From Phycisphaerales bacterium (lineage in GTDB: Bacteria; Planctomycetota; Phycisphaerae; Phycisphaerales; Phycisphaeraceae), in NCBI GenBank assembly GCA_012031455.1, contig JAAUTM010000109.1:1-5899 (forward strand): a DNA stretch of 5,899 bases, read 5' to 3'. A model generated the notes under the pieces. The model was not told the origin of the DNA, ran no database searches, and saw only the letters and a program-made list of their open reading frames with translations. Shown here piece after piece: positions 1-5,110 of this stretch (positions are counted from its first letter, which is position 1; each line of letters begins with the position of its first letter). A program made the position numbers and the translations under genes.

Positions 1-383
1 CCAGTAAAGTAGATTCTCTGGCCAGGAAAAAAGCAGACGAAGCTAAAGCAAGGCTTGAAGCTGAGAAAAAGGTGAATGAAGCCAAAGCAGAAGCCCTTCG
101 TCAGAAAAACAAAGTAGCAGAGCCAGAACCAGAAGTGGTAGAGACTCCAGAAGAAGCCGTAGCCGAAGCCGCAGAAACTGTGGAAAATGCAGAAGTGGAA
201 GAAGCTGCCGAAGTAGTGGAAACCCCCGCATCTGTAGAAACTACCGAAGAAGCTCCAAAAGTAGAGGAGGAGAAGGTTGAAGAAGTTAAGGCAGAAGCTG
301 CGACTGAAGAGCCAAAAGCTGAAGAAAGCCCGGTTGCCGAAGCGCCCGCTGCTGACGAAGCAGAGGAGGAAGAAAAAAAGTAA
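1..383 (+). CDS. rpsP: 30S ribosomal protein bS16, C-terminal part (5' end outside window)
   Basis: The open frame enters at base 3 with no start in the window and ends at TAA 381-383, leaving about 126 residues. It begins with a charged helical stretch (SKVDSLARKKADEAKARLEA, then EKKVNEAKAEALRQKNK) and continues as a low-complexity tail of Ala, Glu, Val, Pro and Lys that ends in EEEEKK. bS16 is a small-subunit protein needed for 30S assembly. Its globular core (about 80 residues) lies upstream of the window; the visible part is the phylum-specific extension seen in Bacteroidota bS16, which I recognise from the VNEAKAEALRQKN-type wording and from rimM following 10 bases later. The tail is probably disordered or coiled coil and strongly acidic, which is unusual for an rRNA-binding protein. 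An ATG inside the frame at 72 is an internal Met, not a start. Another acidic protein is possible, but the rimM-trmD context makes rpsP much the best reading. Confidence 0.85.
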   Translation, partial: SKVDSLARKKADEAKARLEAEKKVNEAKAEALRQKNKVAEPEPEVVETPEEAVAEAAETVENAEVEEAAEVVETPASVETTEEAPKVEEEKVEEVKAEAATEEPKAEESPVAEAPAADEAEEEEKK

Positions 384-393
384 GATAAGTGCC

Positions 394-921
394 ATGCAGC
401 CAGGTGAGTGTTTTGAAATAGGATTTATCCTCAAGCCTCATGGCCTCAAAGGTGGCCTCAGCATCGAACTGGATGTTGACGATCCTTCAAAATACACTAA
501 AATGGAATCAGTAATTGTCAAAATGGACAATACGCTGGTTCCATTTTTTGTATCATCGCTTCAACTACAAGGGAAAAAGGGCATTTTATATCTCGAAGAC
601 ATCAACACGATAGATGATGCCGAGCCCTTGCGATCGTGTAGCATGCTGCTTCCGCTTTCGCAACTGCCAAAGCTGAAAAAAAACCAGTTTTACTACCACG
701 AAGTGATTGGTTATAGCATAGTGGATGAAAACCTGGGCCAATTGGGGCTTATCGAGTCGGTATTTAGTACAGGAAATCAAGACCTGATTGCGATGCGCTA
801 CAAAGAAAAAGAAATTTTGATACCGGTTAGCGATGAGATCGTGAGCCACGCAGATCATGCACAGCGGCAAATGATGGTAAACCTACCGGAGGGATTGCTC
901 GACATTTACCTGCACGAGTAA
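394..921 (+). CDS. rimM: Ribosome maturation factor RimM
   Basis: A 175-residue protein, the usual RimM length. RimM binds the 30S subunit through uS19 and helps 16S rRNA 3'-domain maturation. The N-terminal RimM barrel (about residues 6-90) opens with IGFILKPHGLKGGLSIEL, the family's G-x-hh-x-x-HGhkG signature. The C-terminal PRC-barrel (about 97-172) shows FYYHEVIGYSIVDE, then QDLIAMRY, KEILIPVSDEIV and the closing LPEGLLDIYL, all characteristic. I chose ATG 394 because the family signature starts a few residues later; the frame is open further upstream (to 277), but that stretch overlaps rpsP in another frame and reads as Lys-rich shadow. The gap to rpsP is 10 bases with no strong Shine-Dalgarno, normal for Bacteroidota. 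The frame is intact, in contrast to the genes at the right of the window. It is followed at once by a trmD start, the standard order rpsP-rimM-trmD. Confidence 0.95.
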   Translation: MQPGECFEIGFILKPHGLKGGLSIELDVDDPSKYTKMESVIVKMDNTLVPFFVSSLQLQGKKGILYLEDINTIDDAEPLRSCSMLLPLSQLPKLKKNQFYYHEVIGYSIVDENLGQLGLIESVFSTGNQDLIAMRYKEKEILIPVSDEIVSHADHAQRQMMVNLPEGLLDIYLHE

Positions 922-922
922 G

Positions 923-952
923 ATGCGGCTCGATATCATCACCTGTTCATAA
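923..952 (+). pseudogene. trmD: 5' stub of tRNA (guanine-N1-)-methyltransferase gene, cut after codon 8
   Basis: One base after the rimM stop, ATG 923 opens the reading MRLDIITC, which matches the expected TrmD N-terminus of Bacteroidota (M-R-h-D-I-I-T-hydrophobic/C). TrmD makes m1G37 in tRNA and is normally about 225 residues and essential. Here the next codons are Ser and then stop (TAA 950-952), and nothing in the following 300 bases resembles the rest of the protein in any frame on this strand. Similarity therefore ends near base 946. This is where sequence of another origin begins: an assembly or amplification chimera, or a real insertion/rearrangement. The identification rests on only eight residues plus position in the operon. 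Confidence 0.6.
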
Positions 953-1147
953 CCTGTCTTTTTCTAGTAACAAGCAAAATACTTTTAGCTGTTCCTCGCT
1001 CATCCCGGCAATCAATTTCGCCAGTTCCAAGGCGTTTGCAGGCTGCGCTCCCTTTTGCGCTCCCTCGTTCACGCAAACCACTTGATTTACCGCAGTATTT
1101 CGGTGTAGTTCAAGTCCTGCCGGGTGTATTATCTTTTTCATTTCCAC
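947..1147 (-). CDS. Hypothetical small protein, unknown function, possibly partial
   Basis: The reverse strand encodes 66 residues from ATG 1147 to a stop at 947-949, starting MEMKKIIHPAGLELHRNT. The C-terminal half (about residues 36-66: ANALELAKLIAGMSEEQLKV, then FCLLLEKDRL) reads like a soluble amphipathic helical segment, more protein-like than chance. No cysteine cluster, signal peptide or membrane segment is seen. The same frame stays open upstream of the ATG, past position 1221, so the true start is uncertain; GTG 1153 is another option. I do not recognise a family. The stop codon sits exactly at the point where trmD similarity ends, so the protein may be the edge of the second DNA source. 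It runs divergently from the cupin gene. It could also be a non-coding shadow, although the opposite strand has no better candidate. Confidence 0.35.
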   Translation of the reverse strand: MEMKKIIHPAGLELHRNTAVNQVVCVNEGAQKGAQPANALELAKLIAGMSEEQLKVFCLLLEKDRL

Positions 1148-1151
1148 TTCT

Positions 1152-1249
1152 GACGCATTATCCGGAAAAATATAACGGGGACTTAAAAAATGCGTCGGAC
1201 GTTTGTGCCTTGCGCTAGAATATGTCCGTATGCCTTGTCGGAAAAATAT
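1152..1249. repeat. Intergenic inverted repeat and direct repeat between divergent genes
   Basis: GACGCATT (1152-1159) is repeated in inverted form as AATGCGTC (1189-1196), a perfect 8-base match around a 29-base AT-rich spacer. In addition CGGAAAAATAT occurs twice in direct orientation, at 1163-1173 and 1239-1249. They lie between the reverse-strand ORF and the cupin gene, where a shared control region would be expected. A TAGAAT hexamer at 1216-1221 could serve as a -10 box for the cupin, but I find no matching -35. A regulatory role is inference; short repeats of this size can arise by chance. Confidence 0.3.
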
Positions 1250-1275
1250 CTTCGGCCACTAACCTGGAAAATAAA

Positions 1276-1620
1276 ATGAGCAACGCATCCACCATTATCG
1301 AACAACTGGGATCACGCCTAACGCCACCGGCGGACGGAACTTTGAGCGTGACATTACAGAAAAATGAACACGTAAAAGTGGTATTGTTCGGCTTCGCCGC
1401 TGGCCAGGAGCTTTCCGAACACACTGCGTCCGTGCCAGCCATGATGCATCAACTTTCGGGAGAGGCTAAGTGGCGCATTGGGGATCAGGAAATTAAAGCG
1501 CAACCAGGCACTTGGGTGTATATGCCGGCTCATCTACCTCACGCATTAACTGCCCAGACGCCTTGCACGATGTTGTTGACGCTGCTTAACGCTGTGCCAG
1601 TCGCTCACTCTTCAAAATGA
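1276..1620 (+). CDS. Small single-domain cupin protein
   Basis: A complete 114-residue cupin. The fold's two motifs are visible: residues about 43-62 (GQELSEHTASVPAMMHQLSG), with H49 and H58 as likely metal ligands, and residues about 78-89 (GTWVYMPAHLPH), with H86 and H89. The N-terminal segment LTPPADGTLSVTLQKNEHVK and the phrase HTASVPAMMHQLSGEA are typical of a common family of stand-alone cupins annotated only as cupin domain-containing proteins; the substrate is unknown, and a sensory, detoxifying or dioxygenase-like role cannot be chosen from sequence. I took ATG 1276 because family similarity starts about there and a GGAA lies just upstream (1267-1270); the in-frame ATG at 1222 would add 18 unconvincing residues. 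No frameshift is seen. The neighbours give no pathway link. Confidence 0.82.
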   Translation: MSNASTIIEQLGSRLTPPADGTLSVTLQKNEHVKVVLFGFAAGQELSEHTASVPAMMHQLSGEAKWRIGDQEIKAQPGTWVYMPAHLPHALTAQTPCTMLLTLLNAVPVAHSSK

Positions 1621-1749
1621 ATGTGTCAAGAAAGGTCGGAATTCTCAGACATAAGTTGGGAGATCCGCCAAGCTTCCCGATGCCCGATAGCGAGAGGTCG
1701 ATTGCGGTGGCGGATAACCAGGGAAGTATAAGCGAAATAGGGACATTGC

Positions 1750-1900
1750 ATGGACTCGCTGTTTTGGTTTGCTCTGCGAGTGTGGCGTGCTCAGTGAACT
1801 TGGCTGGCCCAGCGGTGAAAATCTTCCATATCCGGTCCTGATGGGCATGGTGTCAGAGGTTGTGCAATCTACGGCGCATTGTATTTTTGGGATACAATGA
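1750..1900 (+). pseudogene. Possible small frameshifted ORF, unknown function
   Basis: ATG 1750 opens the reading MDSLFWFALRVWRAQ, which stops at 1795-1797. The overlapping frame, reached by a one-base shift near 1780-1790, continues as VLSELGWPSGENLPYPVLMG and then MVSEVVQSTAHCIFGIQ to TGA 1898-1900. Both pieces look protein-like and would join into roughly 50 residues. Because the downstream genes carry many apparent one-base indels, a small gene split by the same kind of error is plausible. No family is recognised and each piece is short enough to be chance. The final codons overlap the inverted repeat at 1877-1899. Confidence 0.25.
1877..1899. promoter_or_regulatory. Perfect inverted repeat just upstream of siroheme synthase start
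   Basis: CATTGTAT (1877-1884) and ATACAATG (1892-1899) form a perfect 8-base inverted repeat around a 7-base spacer, ending 13 bases before ATG 1913. It could be a dimeric repressor site or a small mRNA hairpin over the translation start region. It is not a classical terminator, since the stem is AT-rich and no T-run follows. The role is inferred from symmetry and position only. Confidence 0.4.
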
Positions 1901-1912
1901 CCATGATCCATT

Positions 1913-2828
1913 ATGCCTGATCTGGCGGTCATGTTGAATGTGCGTGGTCGGCTTTGCCTGGTGGTGGGCGGCGGGAAGGTAGCGCTGCGCCGGGTCAGGT
2001 CACTTGTATCCTGCGGAGCGATGGTGACTGTGGTGGCCCAATGCATTCACCCGGAGCTGGTTGCACTGAGTGAGCAACATGGGGGGAGATCTGATACACC
2101 CCCTCTCACACAGGGAGAGTCGGAGTTCTCGCTGCGCTCAAATCAGGGTGAGGGCGTGGCTGTTTATGGAACCAACGTATTTGATGGCTTGTGTGTTCAT
2201 CGGCCCTCACCCAGCCTCGCCACCGAAGGCTCGGCCACCCTCTCCCAAGGGGAGAGGGGTTGTTCAGAAGTCCCTAGGGTTGAACTGAACAACACGTCTC
2301 CCACTGAATCGACCCATACAGGGCAAGCCAACCCCATAAAATTGCTGACGCGAGCTTATCAATCAGGTGACATGGAGCACGCTTGGCTGGTGGTGATCGC
2401 CACGGATGATGCCAAGGTCAACCAACAAGTGCATGAGGATGCCCGACGCTCCGGGGTGCTGATCAATCGCAGCGATGAACCGGCGATGGGGGATGTGCAG
2501 TTGGCGGCTCACGCCCGGCAGGGGCCGATCACCGTGAGTGTGCATACCGATGGTATTTCGGCAGCGGCGGCGGCGCGGATTCGGGATGAGTTGATGAGGG
2601 AGCTTGACCCGGCTTGGGCGGTTTTGCTGGAAGTGGTACGCCCTTACCGGGAATCCATACAATTGAAGTACGAAAGCGCCGAGGCTCGTACGGAAAAGTT
2701 TACGGGCATTGACCGGGGAGCAGGCCATGATGTTGTTGCAGAGTCATGGGACCGAGGCCTTGCGAAATTATTGCGAGTCATTGCTGCAAGATGATGCTCA
2801 GGACCGCCAGGTTGGAGCCGACCGGTAA
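1913..2828 (+). CDS. Precorrin-2 dehydrogenase / sirohydrochlorin ferrochelatase (Met8/CysG-N type) with in-frame insert and C-terminal frameshift
   Basis: This enzyme oxidises precorrin-2 with NAD+ and inserts iron to make sirohaem, in the cytoplasm. The NAD-binding Rossmann signature is clear at residues 16-28 (LVVGGGKVALRRV). The next strand follows as VTVVAQCIHPELVALSEQHG, ending at residue 57. Similarity resumes at 142 with IKLLTRAYQSGDMEHAWLVV, then IATDDAKVN (the ATDD region holds the family's catalytic Asp), then GVLINRSDEPAMGD and GPITVSVHTDGISAAAAARI. Residues 58-141 are an in-frame insert matching the palindromic element. The uninterrupted frame runs to TGA 2792-2794, but after Arg259 its sequence degrades. 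A one-base shift (an apparent extra A near 2690) gives RKSLRALTGEQAMMLLQSHG and then TEALRNYCESLLQDDAQ, ending at TAA 2826-2828. The corrected total is 304 residues, about 220 without the insert, the family's normal size. No uroporphyrinogen methyltransferase domain is attached. The start at ATG 1913 fits the family N-terminus. Confidence 0.85.
2097..2260. repeat. Nested palindromic (MITE/REP-like) element inside the siroheme synthase gene
   Basis: The left arm (about 2097-2157) and the right arm (about 2202-2260) are imperfect reverse complements around a 44-base centre. Outer blocks pair ACCCCCTCTC..GGGAGAG on the left with CCCTCTCCC..GGGGAGAGGGG on the right, and inner blocks pair GGGTGAGGGC (2146-2155) with GCCCTCACCC (2203-2212). 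The right arm also folds on itself: CCCTCTCCC (2238-2246) pairs perfectly with GGGAGAGGG (2250-2258), and AGCCT (2213-2217) with AGGCT (2227-2231). The CCCTCACCC...CCCTCTCCC..GGGGAGAGGG wording resembles intergenic palindromic repeats common in many bacterial genomes. It encodes no transposase, so any mobility would be in trans. It sits wholly within coding sequence and keeps the frame open. Confidence 0.75.
2259..2293. repeat. Second hairpin adjoining the palindromic element
   Basis: GTTGTTCAG (2259-2267) and CTGAACAAC (2285-2293) are a perfect 9-base inverted repeat. The 17-base loop contains its own 8-base palindrome CCCTAGGG (2272-2279). It begins where the large nested palindrome ends and, like it, lies in the non-homologous insert of the siroheme synthase, so the two probably belong to one composite insertion. 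Confidence 0.6.
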
Positions 2829-2861
2829 TGATCCCGGCGTCTCACGGACTCACCTGCATTC

Positions 2862-3750
2862 ATGCATGAACTGCTGACCACTCTGGGCTTGCTTGTGATG
2901 ACGCTGCTGGCCGTATGGCTGAGCGTAGCGAGTCTGTTACGTTTACGCCGATTTGGAACGCGACCATCGACCACACCGGGATCGATGCCACGTGGCTATA
3001 TCATCCTGACGGTGGGTTGCGGGTTGCTGTTTGTGTATCGCTGGCTGCTGGTGTCGGGAAGGTGGCTGCCGTTGGAGGCACATGTCGATGGCTTGCTGCT
3101 GATCTGTACGCTGTTGTCGGCAGGGTTGTGGTTCTTGAAGAATCACTGGCGAGTGCCGGGCGTGGGTTTGTTCTCACTGCCGGTGTTGGTGCTGCTACTG
3201 GCCTGGGCGGTGTGCGCCAGTCGATGGACGTTTCACCCCTTTGCGATTGATTCGGTGTGGATGTTCGTGCATCTGGCGGGGTGTACCTGGGTACGCTTGG
3301 TTTTGTGATCGCAGCTGGGGCGGGGGCGATGTTCCTGGCCATCGAACACCTGCTGCGTCACAAACGTGATATACAGTTCGTGCAGCGACTGGGCAATCTG
3401 GAAGCCACGGAAAAATTGATGATTCGCTCAGCGGCTCTTGGTTTGCGCTGTTGACGTCGGCCTGGCAAGCGGACTGATCATCGTGACACTCGGGCCGACA
3501 GCCATGGGCCAAGGCTGGTGGCATTCCCCCAAGGTGCTACTGGGGGTGATGTCGTGGGCAGCTACGGGCTGGTGATGAATGTGCGTCATTCCACGAACTT
3601 TCGAGGCAGACGTGCGGCCTTGCTGAGCATCACGGGGCTGTTGCTTTTGCTGGGCACGTTGCAGTGGCGGTGAGTCTGCCCAAGGCAGCGAATGACAAAG
3701 CGTCAGCAGTGACATTTCAAGCTCCCACCCCGACGCAGGAGGCACGCTGA
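2862..3750 (+). CDS. CcsA/HemX-type haem-handling membrane protein, split by about five apparent frameshifts
   Basis: The first piece (2862-3308) starts MHELLTTLGLLVMTLLAVWL and has several hydrophobic helices; similarity then continues in other frames. A missing base in the G-run 3278-3281 restores WMFVHLAGVYLGTLGFVIAA. Missing bases at about 3442-3444 and 3459-3461 restore ATEKLMIRSAALGFALLTSG and LASGLIIVTLGPTAMGQG. One at about 3561-3562 restores the family signature WWHSPKVLLGVMSW followed by AAYGLVMNVRHSTNFRGRR. One at about 3664 carries the tail to TGA 3748-3750, overlapping hemA as TGATG; without it the stop is 3671-3673. The corrected length is 297 residues with about eight membrane helices. 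The His in WMFVHLAG and the His in WWHSPK are likely haem-ligand positions. CcsA delivers haem for cytochrome c maturation; HemX-type relatives beside hemA have been linked to control of HemA level. Position before hemA favours the HemX-like subgroup. An alternative start is ATG 2828 (TAATG overlap), which would need another shift. Confidence 0.8.
3737..3742 (+). promoter_or_regulatory. Strong Shine-Dalgarno for hemA
   Basis: AGGAGG is a perfect match to the anti-SD core and lies 7 bases before ATG 3750. It supports that ATG as the hemA start and implies independent loading of ribosomes in addition to coupling through the TGATG overlap. No comparable site precedes the other genes of the cluster. 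Confidence 0.8.
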
Positions 3751-5110
3751 TGCGACTTCTGCTTTGGGGCATTGATCATCGCAGTGCAGCCGTCCAATTG
3801 CGTGAGAAGATCGCGCTCACCGGGGATCGGCTGGAGGCCTTCCGCAGGCAGTTGCAAGCGGCATACCCGCAGGTGGAATGCGTGGTGCTATCCACCTGCA
3901 ATCGCACGGAAATATACCTGGCACGTCCAACGCATGAACCGCCGGATTTCCAGCAGGTGACGGAGCTGGTTGCGAGCATCACGGGGGCGACCTGCGAAGA
4001 CATGCAGGCTGCGGTGGTACAGCGGGAAAAAGAGGAAGTGATTACGCACCTGTTCGGTGTGGCCAGCGGACTGGATTCGATGGTGCTGGGTGAAGTACAG
4101 GTGCTGGGGCAGGTTCGGCGAGCGTACACAGACGAGCCAATGCGGGATGGTCGGCCCGACGCTTCACCGGGTGTTTCAACAGGCGATTGCCACTGCGAAA
4201 AGAGGTTCGCAACCAAACCGGGATTGATCGTGGCCGCAGATCGATCGGGTCGGTGGCAGTGGATTTTGCACGACAGGTGTTCGATGGTTTTTCCGACAAA
4301 ACCATGCTGGCCATCGGGGCCGGGGAAATGGCCAAACTCACTTTGGTGCATCTGCGTGATTTGAAGCCTCACCGATTGTGGATCACCAACCGCACCGATG
4401 GGCGTGCCCGGCAATTGGCGATTGATTTGTGCCTTGAGCAACCCCATGGTGTGCGCAAGTTTGAAGATTTGGACGACCTGCTGGTGGAAGCGGATATTGT
4501 GCTCACCGCCACGTCAGCAGCCGAGCCGATACTTACCACCGAGCGATTCCGCAGCATCATGAAACGAAGGCGTTCTCGCCCGGTTTTCATCGTTGATATT
4601 GCTCTGCCTCGCGATGTGGAAGCAGGGGTCGGTCAGCTTTCAAACGTGTATCTTTACAACCTCGATGATTTGCAGAAGGTCATCGGCATCAACAATCAGG
4701 AACGCGACAGCCAGGCTCAAGAAGCTCATCAGCTTGTGCAGGAAGCAGCCTGCCTGTGCATGAGTCAGTTGCAGAATCAGGATGTTGGCCGACTCATCAG
4801 GTCACTTCGCGAGCGATTGCATACCTATGGGGAAGGTGAGCAGGCACGTACCCTGGCGAAGCTGCAAAGCATCAGTGATGCGGAATTGCGTGAGCTTTTG
4901 CCGGAGCTGCTGGCAGAGCACAATCATCGGTTGATCAACAAGGTGTTGCATCTGCCGTTGTCGCAACTGGATCGCAAGCAGCCGAATCGGACGCTGGCGT
5001 TTCATGCCACTGCTTTGCGCAAGCTTTTCGACTTACCCGATGGGACAGAGGATGCCAAGGTAGAAAATCCCGTTGAGCCTGTTCCACCCAAGGAAGTGAT
5101 CCACCCGTGA
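3750..5110 (+). CDS. hemA: Glutamyl-tRNA reductase, with two apparent +1 frameshifts
   Basis: HemA reduces glutamyl-tRNA(Glu) to glutamate-1-semialdehyde with NADPH, the committed step of C5 tetrapyrrole synthesis. The catalytic domain shows GIDHRSAAVQLREK (residues 7-20), the catalytic Cys50 in LSTCNRTEIY, and HLFGVASGLDSMVLGEVQVL from His100. At about 4131 an extra base breaks the frame; removing it gives QCGMVGPTLHRVFQQAIATA. A second extra base at 4204 (in GG) is needed to reach AKRVRNQTGIDRGRRSIGSV. The rest is intact from about 4205 to TGA 5108-5110: NADPH-binding LAIGAGEMAKLTLVHL, ITNRT, ADIVLTATSAAEPIL, FIVDIALPRDVEAGVG, VYLYNLDDLQKVIGINNQER, and a helical dimerisation domain. The corrected length is 452 residues, normal. 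Uncorrected, the gene appears as 3750-4364 and 4187-5110. Since the enzyme is essential in C5-pathway bacteria, sequencing error is more likely than decay. Confidence 0.93.

Larger units (their letters stand above)
1621..1912. other. Gene-poor spacer between cupin and siroheme synthase genes
   Basis: Nearly 300 bases without a convincing intact gene. The long ORFs covering it on both strands (1617-1841 forward, 1645-2046 reverse) have composition typical of shadows, and the reverse one overlaps the well-supported Rossmann region of the next gene. The second half contains a possible frameshifted small gene (1750-1900) and a perfect inverted repeat (1877-1899), listed separately. No transcription terminator for the cupin gene is visible. 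Confidence 0.6.

Noticed and set aside
586..870. Reverse ORF within rimM
   Set aside because: It lies entirely inside a clear rimM gene on the other strand.
1639..1910. Cloning-vector remnant: EcoRI site GAATTC at 1639, HindIII site at 1670 and ATGACCATGAT at 1897, like the lacZ-alpha start
   Set aside because: The bases after ATGACCATGAT differ from lacZ, the sites are single six-base matches, and no polylinker or vector sequence is present.
1645..2046. 133-residue reverse-strand ORF
   Set aside because: It overlaps the conserved Rossmann motif of the siroheme synthase on the other strand and its Pro/Thr/Ser/Arg-rich text has no domain-like features.
2097..2293. CRISPR array or intrinsic terminator
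   Set aside because: The repeats are inverted arms, not regularly spaced direct repeats, and the GC-rich stems lack a following T-run and lie inside a gene.
3001..3342. Reverse ORFs rich in Pro, Ala and Thr over 2943-3524
   Set aside because: They are complementary to the CcsA/HemX coding sequence; the forward frames give membrane helices and family motifs.
4120..4210. Programmed ribosomal frameshift in hemA
   Set aside because: Two separate +1 shifts would be needed, with no clear slippery site or stimulator, and unrelated indels occur in the neighbouring genes.
3776..4447. 223-residue reverse-strand ORF
   Set aside because: It is the antisense shadow of hemA, whose conserved motifs fill the same bases.
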